Assembly (NCBI GenBank): GCA_947629825.1
Contig: CANRFF010000004.1
Coordinates: 99,781 to 163,780 of the forward strand
Source of the DNA: an uncultured Anaeroplasmataceae bacterium
GTDB lineage: Bacteria > Bacillota_I > Bacilli_A > Acholeplasmatales > Anaeroplasmataceae
DNA length: 64,000 nt
Direction of reading: 5' to 3'
Shown: in pieces, positions 43,968 to 53,053 of the stretch
Layout of the letters: the number at the start of each line of letters is the position of its first letter
How positions within the stretch are numbered: position 1 is the stretch's first letter
Notes under the pieces: model-generated
The model's input: only the letters and a program-made list of their open reading frames with translations
Told to the model about the DNA's origin: nothing
The model's database searches: none
Position numbers and translations under genes: made by a program

Positions 43968-46742
43968 GTGAAAAAACTATTGTATTGTTTTTTATCTTTG
44001 GCTTTCGTTCTGTTGGTGGTGTCCTGCAGTTGCTCACGCAAACCGCAGACATTCATGGTTACGTTCGATAGTCAAGGAGGAAGTTTGGTGGAATCCCAAA
44101 CGGTTGAAAAAGGAAAAACAGCAACCAAACCGACGGATCCGACAAGAATGGGATTTGATTTTGACGGTTGGTTTTTGGATTTGAACAACACGTCCGACGG
44201 CAGTTTTTCATTTGATACGAAGATTGAAAAAGATACGACTTTGTATGCCAAATGGAATACGGTTGTCGAAGAAAATATTGTCGGGATCGAAATTACCAAA
44301 CAGCCGAATAAACTCGTTTATATCGAAGGAGAGAATTTTGATCCTACCGGAATGATCGTGGTGGGTCATTTAGACGACGGAACGACGAAAGAAATCACCA
44401 ATTATACCTATATGCAGGATTTCGATCTGCCGTTGAATCTGACCAGTTTCCCGATTACTTACGGTACGTTTGAAGCGTATGTTTCCATTACGGTCGTTGA
44501 AAAAGAAATTCTTTCGGTGGAAATCGAAAGTTTACCGACGAAAACGGCATATAAGTGTTATGAATATTTCAATCCGGAAGGACTGAAATTAAAAGTAACA
44601 TATAATAACGGGAAAAACGCCATTGTTGAAGATAATATCAGTTATTCCAGAGAAATCATCGGAAATGTCACATCGACGGAAGTAACTTATACGGAAAGAG
44701 GAACATCTTATAAGGTAACGGTACCTCTTACGGTTTCGGTAGTTCCGTATTACGGAATTCCTTCTACCAAAGAGTCTGTGTTTGTCAGTGCCGGAGATTT
44801 CAGTTCGGATAGTGATTTCCCAAGTGACGGAACGCTGGTATCACAAGCCAATATCAATAAAAGCAAAGTTTTCGGAGATCTGGAATTTGTGAACTCCGCA
44901 AGCAGATATATGCAATATCAGATGAATAACCCTTCCGGAGAAGTTTATTCGGAAACCCATTTCGGTCATACTTTTACGGGAATCATCAAATTGGGTGGCG
45001 CAACTTCACCGGACGGAAGATTTATCAAAGTCAATCCGACGGAAAACGGAAGACTTTATTTCTGGGCTTCCTCTTCTGCCAATGCGGTTCTGGCGTTATA
45101 TCAGACGTATACGGAAACTTCCACGGAAGAAGATATCATTCAAACCATTCAGTTGACAAATACGATTACGGAATACAGTATTCCTGTATATGCCGGTGAA
45201 AACTTTGTGATTACCGGTGCGGCAAATGCCTTCTTCAGAGGAGTGGCTCTGGTATACAGTCCTACGTATTATGAAGTAACGGATCTGACGATTGCGACAG
45301 AGGGAACGAAAGTGTTTGCCGAAGGACAACAATTCAATACCGAGGGGTTGGCAGTAACTGTTTCGTTGACCAACGGAGCAACCTACCCATTGCTTCCGGA
45401 AGAATATGTGGTAACCGGACCGGATATGTCTCAAGTAGGCTCTTCTGTTGTAACGATTACTTATCAGAATTTACTGACGAAAACGTATCAGGTTAGTATT
45501 GAAGCCATCAATGCGATCGAAGTAAAACATCTGCCGACACAGACACAGTATTATAACGGACAGGATCTGGATCCTACCGGACTGATTGTGGTTGCGAAAA
45601 CCGCAAGCGGTATCGAATACGAAATTACGGGATATACGATTTCGAAGACGGAGAATTTACAAGCCGGAGATTCCATTACCATTACTTATAAAACATTGTC
45701 ATGTCCGCTTGCGATTACGATTTCGGAAAATCCGATTTCTTCCATCAAAGAAACTCATCGTCCGACAAAAACAGACTATTACAGCGGAGAACAATTTGAA
45801 ACAGACGGATTGGAAATCTCTATTGTTTGGACAGATGGACTTCGGGAAGAAAAATTAGAAAATCTGAATGACGTAACATTCGATCGGGGTCAAATTTTAC
45901 CGAATGACGATAAAGTTAAAGCCACTTATCATTCCGAATACGGTGATTTCGAATTGGATATTCAGATTACCGTAACCAATGCGGATTGGTATTTGAAAGA
46001 CGATACGACATATTATGATGCTGTAACAATCGTTACTGCGGCAGAAGTTGATTCTCCGGTTACAGATGGTAAAACAGGAAAAATTGAATCTATGGATACA
46101 ACCATTGGAGATGTTCGTTTCTATTGTGAATCCTCAACGGCTTTCCAATATGACAAATGGACTACAACTTATAATTTAGAAGGTCACGTTTATACCGGAC
46201 AATTCAGAAGTGGTGCCACCAGTGCAACGAGATATATTCAAATTACGCCAAAAGCTGACGGTGTTTTGACAATTTGGGGCTTATCTGCAACTGGAACGGT
46301 TTTATATCTGTTAAATCAATTAACAGAACCGTCTGCCGAAGATCCGAATACTTATGTTGATAAATGTGATACATTCAGTGGCACGAGTACTGCTGTTAAA
46401 ATCACTTTCAATTTAGAGGCGGAACAAACATATTATTTGTGGATTGCAAATTCAACGAATTTCTATTTTAGAGCATTTAACATTTGTTATGGCAAAGTCA
46501 ATACCAGAGTTACGGGATTACAACTTGAAACGGAATCCGTTCAACAAGAATTCAGTGTCAATGACGCATTCAATTATGATCATTTGGTAGTCAAAGTACA
46601 ATGTGCAGACGGAAAATCCTATGTACTTTTACCGGAAGAATATGAAGTCATCGCACCGGATATGACCGAAGCAGGCTCCAAAGACGTTGTTGTGAAATTT
46701 AAAGATTATACTCAAAACGCTTACCAAATTCAAATTAACTAA
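43968..46742 (+). CDS. Large surface lipoprotein with InlB-type, Big_3-like and carbohydrate-binding-like modules
   Basis: A 924-aa lipoprotein (lipobox VVSC, C20) starting at GTG with AAGGAGG upstream. Order: one InlB B-repeat unit (VTFDSQGGSLV...DGWFLD...LYAKWN); several Ig-like units of the Big_3 type, recognisable by DPTGMIVVGHLDDGT, NPEGLKLKVTYNNGK, NTEGLAVTVSLTNGA, DPTGLIVVAKTASGI; and two similar beta-sandwich units (about 300-430 and 690-840: GHTFTGIIKLGGATSPDGRFIKVNP, GHVYTGQFRSGATSATRYIQITP) like the modules attached to pectate and other polysaccharide lyases. No catalytic domain is seen. I infer a surface polysaccharide-binding protein under the IclR-type regulator downstream. Confidence 0.8.
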   Translation: MKKLLYCFLSLAFVLLVVSCSCSRKPQTFMVTFDSQGGSLVESQTVEKGKTATKPTDPTRMGFDFDGWFLDLNNTSDGSFSFDTKIEKDTTLYAKWNTVVEENIVGIEITKQPNKLVYIEGENFDPTGMIVVGHLDDGTTKEITNYTYMQDFDLPLNLTSFPITYGTFEAYVSITVVEKEILSVEIESLPTKTAYKCYEYFNPEGLKLKVTYNNGKNAIVEDNISYSREIIGNVTSTEVTYTERGTSYKVTVPLTVSVVPYYGIPSTKESVFVSAGDFSSDSDFPSDGTLVSQANINKSKVFGDLEFVNSASRYMQYQMNNPSGEVYSETHFGHTFTGIIKLGGATSPDGRFIKVNPTENGRLYFWASSSANAVLALYQTYTETSTEEDIIQTIQLTNTITEYSIPVYAGENFVITGAANAFFRGVALVYSPTYYEVTDLTIATEGTKVFAEGQQFNTEGLAVTVSLTNGATYPLLPEEYVVTGPDMSQVGSSVVTITYQNLLTKTYQVSIEAINAIEVKHLPTQTQYYNGQDLDPTGLIVVAKTASGIEYEITGYTISKTENLQAGDSITITYKTLSCPLAITISENPISSIKETHRPTKTDYYSGEQFETDGLEISIVWTDGLREEKLENLNDVTFDRGQILPNDDKVKATYHSEYGDFELDIQITVTNADWYLKDDTTYYDAVTIVTAAEVDSPVTDGKTGKIESMDTTIGDVRFYCESSTAFQYDKWTTTYNLEGHVYTGQFRSGATSATRYIQITPKADGVLTIWGLSATGTVLYLLNQLTEPSAEDPNTYVDKCDTFSGTSTAVKITFNLEAEQTYYLWIANSTNFYFRAFNICYGKVNTRVTGLQLETESVQQEFSVNDAFNYDHLVVKVQCADGKSYVLLPEEYEVIAPDMTEAGSKDVVVKFKDYTQNAYQIQIN

Positions 46743-46750
46743 AACAAAAT

Positions 46751-46779
46751 TTGACAAAAAAAGACAAAAAAAGTACAAT
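46751..46779 (+). promoter_or_regulatory. Promoter of the IclR-family gene
   Basis: Consensus TTGACA (46751-46756), 17 bp of A-rich spacer, TACAAT (46774-46779). No operator of the GAACGSCGTTC type is present here, so the regulator seems not to be autoregulated through this site. Confidence 0.85.
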
Positions 46780-46813
46780 CTAAATAAAGGTATAGCGTTT
46801 TGGAGGTAATTTG

Positions 46814-47554
46814 ATGAATAAAATGATTAAAAGAAGCGTCGATATTTTACAATATGCGGCGAATCATACAGACGGTTTCAGAATTACGGATATTGTACAT
46901 AATTTGAATATTCCCAAATCCTCCTCGTTTGATATTATTTATACATTGATTGATTGCGAAATGTTGGAAGTGAAAAACGATAAATTGAAGATTTTCGCCT
47001 TGGGACCGAAATCGTATGATATCGGATATCAATACATCGGAAACAAGAACATTCTGGACGTTGCAAGACCATGTCTGGAACAGTTGGGCGACGAATTGTC
47101 GGAAACGGTATTTATGGGAAAATACGACAGAGATGAAGTGCTTTATATCTATAAATATCAACCGGCCACTGCCATTTTGAATCACTGTACCGTCAATACC
47201 CGAGCAGATTTATATTGTACTGCACTGGGGAAGGCGATGTTAGCCTATCGGAAAGAAGCGTTTGATTTCAGCAAGATTCAATTTAAAAAACTGACGGAAT
47301 ACACGATTATGAGCGTGGAAGACCTGAAGAAAAATCTGATTGAAGTCAAAGAAAAAGGATATGCCATGGATAATCGGGAAATCAAGGATTATATGATGTG
47401 CATTTCCGCACCGATTTTCGATGCGAACGGGGATTGCAATTACGCAATCAGTGTCTCGGCCTTATATGATGCTCAAAGCGTTGACTACATTGCTCAAAAA
47501 GTAATGAATACGGCAAATATTATCAGTAAAAAGAGCAAATACTTAATAAAGTAA
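46814..47554 (+). CDS. IclR-family transcriptional regulator
   Basis: A 246-aa regulator: N-terminal winged helix-turn-helix (KRSVDILQYAANHTDGFRITDIVHNLNIPKSSSFDIIYTL) and the IclR ligand-binding domain (ARPCLEQLGDELSETVFMGK, ADLYCTALGKAMLAY, AMDNREIKDYMMCISAPIFD). The KdgR and other IclR proteins of this type respond to sugar-acid or oligosaccharide breakdown products. It lies between the big lipoprotein gene and the transporter operon, both preceded by the same GAACGSCGTTC motif, so it is the likely local regulator. The start is the ATG at 46814, seven bases after GGAGG. Confidence 0.92.
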   Translation: MNKMIKRSVDILQYAANHTDGFRITDIVHNLNIPKSSSFDIIYTLIDCEMLEVKNDKLKIFALGPKSYDIGYQYIGNKNILDVARPCLEQLGDELSETVFMGKYDRDEVLYIYKYQPATAILNHCTVNTRADLYCTALGKAMLAYRKEAFDFSKIQFKKLTEYTIMSVEDLKKNLIEVKEKGYAMDNREIKDYMMCISAPIFDANGDCNYAISVSALYDAQSVDYIAQKVMNTANIISKKSKYLIK

Positions 47555-47559
47555 AGGGA

Positions 47560-47591
47560 AAAAGCCCGGTTGTTTTAAATCGGGCTTTTGA
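47560..47591 (+). terminator. Terminator of the IclR-family gene
   Basis: AAAAGCCCG and CGGGCTTTTG pair in a 9-bp stem around a short AT-rich loop. Confidence 0.85.
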
Positions 47592-47605
47592 AAAAGATAT
47601 ATTTG

Positions 47606-47630
47606 TGAACGGCGTTTTTGATTGTGAACA
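47606..47630 (+). promoter_or_regulatory. Putative IclR-type operator, site 3
   Basis: GAACGGCGTTT followed by TTGATTGTGAACAA, aligning base for base with sites 1 and 2 across 25 nt. It directly precedes the ribosome site of the transporter operon. I see no strong promoter between the terminator and this site, apart from a possible TATATT -10 at 47598. Confidence 0.65.
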
Positions 47631-47640
47631 AGGAGGAATT

Positions 47641-48255
47641 ATGAAATATGAATTATATCGTCAAATAGACTTGATTATCTTCGGAATTTTAATGATTTTC
47701 TCCTGTTTGCTTTCGCTGTTTTTGTTTTCCAATCATTCCCTTCCGTTTTATTTTTCGTTTACGACATTGTTATTATTCATCACTTTGGTTCGTTGGCGAT
47801 TTTTGGGGATGATTCCGTTTGTACTGACGCAAATCATATTGTCTGTCACACAGATTTTCTGTTTTCATACAAAACCCGAATTGACGTTTGCGGTGAATTT
47901 GGGAGCGTGTCTGTTTTTATGGATTCTTCCTTTGGTTCTTCGGAAAATCAAACAAATCCGAAAACATCCGTTTTTTTTGATAGGACTGTTGATTTTGACG
48001 TTTTTGTTGATCGGAGCGGGAGAGTCATTGGGATTGGTTTTTGTCGGGGATTTCCGGTTTTTGAAAAATTTCGGTTATTATTTGCTGAATGAAGAACTGT
48101 TTTCCCTGATATTGAGTATTATTTTGATTTTGTTATTGAGAAATATAGACAATTTAATTGTGAATGTTCGCGAACATTTATTGGAATTGAAAAGCGAAAA
48201 GGAGGATGAAATATGGAGGGTTTCAGACAACGAGGAACCTTTAAACAAACAGTAA
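47641..48255 (+). CDS. Multi-pass membrane protein of unknown function (204 aa)
   Basis: First gene of the polysaccharide transport operon, with AAGGAGG before the ATG. It has about six hydrophobic helices (for example LIIFGILMIFSCLLSLFLF, PFFLIGLLILTFLLIGAG, LFSLILSIILILLLR) and a charged C-terminal tail (LELKSEKEDEIW). The size and topology recall YesL/DUF624 or ECF S-component proteins, but I see no signature for either. It overlaps the next permease gene by 43 bp. Confidence 0.7.
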   Translation: MKYELYRQIDLIIFGILMIFSCLLSLFLFSNHSLPFYFSFTTLLLFITLVRWRFLGMIPFVLTQIILSVTQIFCFHTKPELTFAVNLGACLFLWILPLVLRKIKQIRKHPFFLIGLLILTFLLIGAGESLGLVFVGDFRFLKNFGYYLLNEELFSLILSIILILLLRNIDNLIVNVREHLLELKSEKEDEIWRVSDNEEPLNKQ

Positions 48256-49169
48256 AGCAAATCAGAAAAGATTATGTTCTTTATATCTTTGTCGGTATTT
48301 TGTTGCTTTGGTATTTGATTTTCGAATATTTACCGATGGGAGGCTTGCTGTTGGCCTTTAAAGAATACGACCCGTCTTTGGGAATTATGGGATCCAATTT
48401 TATCGGAGCCTCTAAATTCAACGATTTGATGTTTAATGCTTATCAGTCGCAATTTTGGCGGGCATTTCGTAACACGTTTCAAATCAGTATATACAATCTG
48501 GTGTTCGGTTTTCCTTTTCCGATTGTTTTGGCCATTTTGTTCAGCGATATCGGAAGTAATTTCTTTCGGAAAATCGTTCAGACCATTTCCTATTTACCGC
48601 ACTTTATCAGCGAAGTAACGATTACGGGACTGGTGATTTTCTTGGTTTACAAATCCACCACATCTACCGGAGTCATTGCCAACTTGTTGTATGTGCTCAA
48701 CTGGATTCCGAAAGATACGAAAATATTGGATTCTCCTCAATATTTCAAACCGCTTTACATTATTACGGGACTTTGGAAAGAAAGCGGTTATAGCAGTATC
48801 GTTTATTTTGCGGCGGTTATGGGAATTTCTCCCGTGATGTATGAGGCGTTGAAAGTAGACGGAGGAAGTAAGTTGCAGGAAATCCGCTATGTTACCCTTC
48901 CGTCTATTGCCCCGATGATTACGGTGATGTTGATTATGAGAATCGGACGAATGTTGAATGTGGGGTATGAAAGAATTATCTTGCTGTATAATTCCAAGAC
49001 CTATGAAACCGCAGATGTGATATCCTCTTTTGTTTATCGAATGGGATTGGAAAACGGGAATACGTCTTTGGGTACCGCAGCGGGAATGTTCAATGCCGTA
49101 TTGGGTTTTGTTCTGGTGATCGGTGCGAATGCCATCGGTAAAAAAGTCAGTGATACGTCACTGTGGTAG
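48213..49169 (+). CDS. ABC transporter permease (LplB/YtePQ type)
   Basis: A 318-aa permease of the LplB subfamily: YILFVGILLLWYLIFEYLPMGGLLLAFKEYDP at the N-terminus and EAA-type loop YEALKVDGGSKLQEIRYVTLPSIAPMIT. Members import oligosaccharides such as rhamnogalacturonan, pectin or alginate fragments. It pairs with the LplC-type gene that follows; the binding protein is at 56054-58033 and the ATPase at 50993-52060. Its start lies inside the preceding gene, with AAAGGAGG upstream. Confidence 0.93.
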   Translation: MEGFRQRGTFKQTVKQIRKDYVLYIFVGILLLWYLIFEYLPMGGLLLAFKEYDPSLGIMGSNFIGASKFNDLMFNAYQSQFWRAFRNTFQISIYNLVFGFPFPIVLAILFSDIGSNFFRKIVQTISYLPHFISEVTITGLVIFLVYKSTTSTGVIANLLYVLNWIPKDTKILDSPQYFKPLYIITGLWKESGYSSIVYFAAVMGISPVMYEALKVDGGSKLQEIRYVTLPSIAPMITVMLIMRIGRMLNVGYERIILLYNSKTYETADVISSFVYRMGLENGNTSLGTAAGMFNAVLGFVLVIGANAIGKKVSDTSLW

Positions 49170-49179
49170 GAGGATGGTT

Positions 49180-50055
49180 ATGGAAAGATTAAATCGCGGT
49201 GAAATTATTTTCAAAACGCTTGCGTATGTTTTGACAATCGCTTTGGCCGCTATCGCTTTATATCCGATTATTTATGCCTTTTCGGCGTCAATCAGCGGGA
49301 AAGTGGCTTATGAATCCGGATTGGTAACATTATTCCCTGTGGATATTCAATTCGATACCTACAAAAAACTCTATAACGATAATTCGTTCTGGGTGGCTTA
49401 TTCGAATACGATTTTTTATACGTTGTTCGGTACGCTTTGGAGCATGTTTATTTCCAGTGTGGGTGCTTATGCGCTTTCCAAGAGAAGACTTTTGTTCCGC
49501 AGACAATTCAATTTCGTGATCGTGTTTACGATGTGGTTTTCTGCGGGGATTGTCCCGACGTATCTGAATTATATGAATGTTTTCCGGTTTTTCGGACTTT
49601 CTTCCAAATGGGGAATGATCGTGGCATTCGGAGCGACTGCTTACAATGTCATTTTATTGCGTTCCTATTTTTCGAATGTTCCTTCGGAAATCGAAGAAGC
49701 GGCTCGAATGGACGGTGCAAGCGAAGTACAGATATTTACGAAAATTTATCTGCCGATGTCCAAATCGGCGATCGCAACCGTCGCTTTGTTTTATGCGACA
49801 GCAAGATGGAACGGATATTTCTGGAATATGATGTTGGTAAAAGACCAGATTGATTCTCCGCTTCAGGTATATATGAAAACATTGATTAACGAATACGAAG
49901 CGCTTGTGAATTCCATGCCGTCGGATGTTACATTTGCACCGCAATCTTATGTTTATGCCATTTTGATTTGTTCGATTATTCCGATTTTGATTATTTATCC
50001 GTATATTTCCAAATATTTCGAAAAAGGAGTTACTGTCGGAGGTGTCAAAGGATAA
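49180..50055 (+). CDS. ABC transporter permease (LplC/YtcP type)
   Basis: A 291-aa permease with about six helices (IIFKTLAYVLTIALAAIALYPIIYAFSASIS) and the EAA loop IEEAARMDGASEVQIFTKIYLPMSKSA. The end EKGVTVGGVKG is typical of the LplC subfamily. The ribosome site TAGGAGG favours the ATG at 49180 over one six bases earlier. Its stop codon shares a base with the next start. Confidence 0.93.
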   Translation: MERLNRGEIIFKTLAYVLTIALAAIALYPIIYAFSASISGKVAYESGLVTLFPVDIQFDTYKKLYNDNSFWVAYSNTIFYTLFGTLWSMFISSVGAYALSKRRLLFRRQFNFVIVFTMWFSAGIVPTYLNYMNVFRFFGLSSKWGMIVAFGATAYNVILLRSYFSNVPSEIEEAARMDGASEVQIFTKIYLPMSKSAIATVALFYATARWNGYFWNMMLVKDQIDSPLQVYMKTLINEYEALVNSMPSDVTFAPQSYVYAILICSIIPILIIYPYISKYFEKGVTVGGVKG

Positions 50056-50591
50056 TGAAAATAAAAATTTTGCAACTACAACAAATCGTATTCTGGCTTT
50101 CGGTTTTCTTTATCGGATTGTTCTTTGTTTCCACAGTCGTTTTTTCGACATCGTATTATGATACTTACCTATATGCAGACAGCAAACTTCTGGATTTTTT
50201 CCAAAATGATTTGCAGGAATACAACCAACGGATCTTCGTCTTTTCCCTTGTCATCGTCGTGTTGGGGGTAATCTGTTGGATTTTGAATCCGCGGAAATAT
50301 TATCCGACGATCGTCACTTTTCCGATTTATTTGATTATTTTTACGATCATCATTGTTCTTTGTGCGTTGGCATGGATTCAAACGGGACCGATCGAATCTT
50401 TTTACAATCAATTTGACTATTCTTCCATTCAAAAATTGGCAGAATATCGACCGAATCCGTTTTTTCCGATTCTGACCAAAATCGGGTGCTGGGGATGTAT
50501 GATTTCCGGTGTCGGTTCGGTAGTGGTTTACAGTGTCGGTTTCGGCCGATATTTGCAAAAAAGAGGTGAAGCCGATGTTCAAACACAATGA
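50055..50591 (+). CDS. Small membrane protein of unknown function (178 aa)
   Basis: About four transmembrane helices (IVFWLSVFFIGLFFVSTVVF, IFVFSLVIVVLGVICWIL, YLIIFTIIIVLCALAW, MISGVGSVVVYSVGF) with a soluble loop after the first helix. No family recognised. TAATG coupling to the permease suggests its product is needed with the transporter. Confidence 0.65.
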   Translation: MKIKILQLQQIVFWLSVFFIGLFFVSTVVFSTSYYDTYLYADSKLLDFFQNDLQEYNQRIFVFSLVIVVLGVICWILNPRKYYPTIVTFPIYLIIFTIIIVLCALAWIQTGPIESFYNQFDYSSIQKLAEYRPNPFFPILTKIGCWGCMISGVGSVVVYSVGFGRYLQKRGEADVQTQ

Positions 50592-50991
50592 AATCGACGA
50601 TGATATTTTAAGATTCAAACCGGATTCTTTGGGATATGCGTTCTGTATGGGATTTATTATTTTGAATGCCATACTGACCATTTATTGTACTTCGTTGATG
50701 GAATACAATATCCGGATCTTTATCTTTTCCATTTTCAATATCGTTTTGACGTTGTTTCTGTTTCTTACGGCCGAACAAATCAAAAATTATCATTTGAATT
50801 GGTCTTATGTCTTGTTGGGACTGGGAGTTTTTCAACTGATAAGAATTTCTTTTATGCCACCGAAAACAGGCAATGCTTTCAGTATTTGTTTTTATGTTTT
50901 TTCGGGTGTAATGGGAATTTTGGCCGGAGGGATCAGCCTTTATAAAAGCATCAGAAGAAAAAGACAAGTGCAAAAGAAGGAGAATCGGTAA
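50575..50991 (+). CDS. Small membrane protein of unknown function (138 aa)
   Basis: About four transmembrane helices after a short acidic N-terminus (MFKHNEIDDDILRFKPD), ending in a basic tail (KSIRRKRQVQKK), so the N- and C-termini are probably cytoplasmic. No family recognised. It overlaps the gene before it by 17 bp; AAGAGGTG lies before the ATG. Confidence 0.65.
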   Translation: MFKHNEIDDDILRFKPDSLGYAFCMGFIILNAILTIYCTSLMEYNIRIFIFSIFNIVLTLFLFLTAEQIKNYHLNWSYVLLGLGVFQLIRISFMPPKTGNAFSICFYVFSGVMGILAGGISLYKSIRRKRQVQKKENR

Positions 50992-50992
50992 T

Positions 50993-52060
50993 ATGGCTTA
51001 TTTATCTATAAAAAATGTCCATAAAGTATATCCGAACGGCACACATGCGGTAGATAATTTCAATCTGGAAGTGGAAAAGAATGATTTTGTCGTCATTTTG
51101 GGTCCTTCCGGTTGCGGAAAGTCTACCATGCTTCGAATGATTGCCGGATTGGAAGGAATTACCTCCGGAGAAATGATTTTGGATCAAAAAAAGATCAACG
51201 GACTTTCTCCGAAAGATCGGGATATTGCGATGGTCTTTCAGAATTATGCGCTATACAACCATATGAGTGTATATGACAATATCGGTTTTTCGCTTTTGGT
51301 TCGTAAAAAAAATCGCAGAATCGTTCATGAAAAAGTGCTGAATGCGTCTTCGATTGTGCAAATTACAGACGATCAACTCAAACGGAAACCGGATCAGTTG
51401 TCCGGCGGTCAAAAACAAAGAGTGGCGTTGGGACGAACGATTACCCGGGATACCAAATTGTTTTTGATGGACGAGCCGTTATCCAATTTAGATGCCAAAT
51501 TGAGAGGCAGTATGAGAGTCGAGATTATGGAATTATACAGAACTTGCGGTTTGACGGTCGTTTATGTCAGTCATGATCAGATTGAGGCCATGACAATGGC
51601 GACCAAGATTGTTCTGATGAACAAGGGTGTGATTGAACAAATCGGAACCCCGCAATATATTTACGACCATCCGGCCAATTTGTTTGTCGCAACTTTTTTG
51701 GGAACTCCGCAAATCAATTTGATTCCGGGGGAAGTCAAAGAAGGGAAATTCATTCATCCCCAATTTGAAATCGAATTGGATCAATACAAAACCAGTACGA
51801 ATGATCGGGTTTTTTTGGGAATTCGTTCGGAAGCACTCGAAATCGTTTCGGAAAACGGAGATTTCGAAATCGCAATCGATTATGTCGAATTCTTGGGAGC
51901 CAAATCGATTGTTTACGGATTTTTGGATCAAACGGGTGTTGCGGTACAAACGAAAGAACGGGTTGCCGATTCCGAGAAATGCCAAGTGAAAATCCATAAA
52001 AACAAAGTCGTCTTGTTTGATGCGAAAACAACACGGGCGCTGGAGGAGGAACGGATATGA
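50993..52060 (+). CDS. ABC transporter ATP-binding protein (MsmX/UgpC type)
   Basis: A 355-aa ATPase with Walker A GPSGCGKST, Q-loop VFQNYALYNHM, signature LSGGQKQR, Walker B LFLMDEPLSNLD and H-loop YVSHDQIEA, then a TOBE-type C-terminal domain. LplB/LplC systems usually borrow a shared MsmX; here a dedicated gene lies within the operon, one base after a membrane-protein gene. It energises the LplB/LplC pair encoded upstream. Confidence 0.94.
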   Translation: MAYLSIKNVHKVYPNGTHAVDNFNLEVEKNDFVVILGPSGCGKSTMLRMIAGLEGITSGEMILDQKKINGLSPKDRDIAMVFQNYALYNHMSVYDNIGFSLLVRKKNRRIVHEKVLNASSIVQITDDQLKRKPDQLSGGQKQRVALGRTITRDTKLFLMDEPLSNLDAKLRGSMRVEIMELYRTCGLTVVYVSHDQIEAMTMATKIVLMNKGVIEQIGTPQYIYDHPANLFVATFLGTPQINLIPGEVKEGKFIHPQFEIELDQYKTSTNDRVFLGIRSEALEIVSENGDFEIAIDYVEFLGAKSIVYGFLDQTGVAVQTKERVADSEKCQVKIHKNKVVLFDAKTTRALEEERI

Positions 52061-52593
52061 AAGTAGAAAAAATTTCTTTCTTTTCTTGGCTGAAACATAA
52101 ATTGGCGTCGTTGTTTTATTCCAAAAGAAGCGAATTTACCTTACAAAAAATCATGGTTATCGTAGCGGCGGCGAATGCGTTACTGCAAGTGGCGTTGGGG
52201 CGGATTCACAATCAAGCGGCCTATCGGGTTTCTTCTACGGTTTCGATTTACACGTTTATCATGCAAATCGCATTGATTCTGACGGCGGTCAGTTTAATGA
52301 GAATCGGCGAAAAAAAGAGATATTATGTATATTCCGGTATTTTGTTTGCGGTTTCGATTGCTTCCGGTTGTTTCTATATTTATCTTTTGATGAACGACGT
52401 TTATTATCAGACGGCATTGGCCGGAGGATATGCGCTCGAAGATTGTTTGAAAATCATGTATGCGATTGAAGATTCCATTACTTTCGAAATCATTGCGTTG
52501 GCATTGATTGTCGTTGAAATCGGTCTGTTGATTGCGGAGATTTGTATCAGAAGGAGACGAATTCATGGACTTTCCCATCAAGGAAGAGATTAA
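52057..52593 (+). CDS. Small membrane protein of unknown function (178 aa)
   Basis: A basic N-terminus (FSWLKHKLASLFYSKRSEF) followed by four transmembrane helices (IMVIVAAANALLQVALG, IYTFIMQIALILTAVSLM, VYSGILFAVSIASGCFYIYLL, ITFEIIALALIVVEIGLLIAEI) and a basic tail. No family recognised. It overlaps the ATPase gene by 4 bp (ATGA), with GGAGGAGG before it. Confidence 0.65.
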   Translation: MKVEKISFFSWLKHKLASLFYSKRSEFTLQKIMVIVAAANALLQVALGRIHNQAAYRVSSTVSIYTFIMQIALILTAVSLMRIGEKKRYYVYSGILFAVSIASGCFYIYLLMNDVYYQTALAGGYALEDCLKIMYAIEDSITFEIIALALIVVEIGLLIAEICIRRRRIHGLSHQGRD

Positions 52594-53053
52594 AGCATTT
52601 TTGGTCAGACTTTGGTTTTCCGGAGTGGTCTGTTATTTGGTATTGTGGGGAAGCAATGTTTCCAATGATTTTTTGGATTTGATGCTTCTGTTGCCTTTGG
52701 CCCATTTTGTATGTGATTTAATCATCGTCAATCCGTTGGTTCGCGGGTTTTTCAAGACCAGACTCTCTTTACAGAAAAAATACAGTCAGATGAATTCTTT
52801 TCAAAGAATAAAGATCTGGTTGTACACGTTTGCGGAAGACGGAGTGGCCGTTTTAATCACGATCGGCATTTACGAAGGAATCAACCGACTGATCATTTTC
52901 ATCGCAAATCTGGATAAAACCGCAGTTCCTTTTGCGGTGGAACCTTTCGGATATGCGTTCATTTTTACCTTGGTGTATTATTTCTTTTATTGGATAAAGT
53001 ATCGATTTGTTTTGCGTTTTCTGCAGGGAAGGACGGATGATAATGACATTTGA
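52565..53053 (+). CDS. Small membrane protein of unknown function (162 aa)
   Basis: About four hydrophobic helices (LWFSGVVCYLVLWGS, FLDLMLLLPLAHFVCDLIIV, AVLITIGIYEGINRLIIFI, YAFIFTLVYYFFYWIKY). The start overlaps the previous gene; AGAAGGAG lies before the ATG. No family recognised. It is the fifth small membrane protein in this operon. Confidence 0.65.
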   Translation: MDFPIKEEIKAFLVRLWFSGVVCYLVLWGSNVSNDFLDLMLLLPLAHFVCDLIIVNPLVRGFFKTRLSLQKKYSQMNSFQRIKIWLYTFAEDGVAVLITIGIYEGINRLIIFIANLDKTAVPFAVEPFGYAFIFTLVYYFFYWIKYRFVLRFLQGRTDDNDI

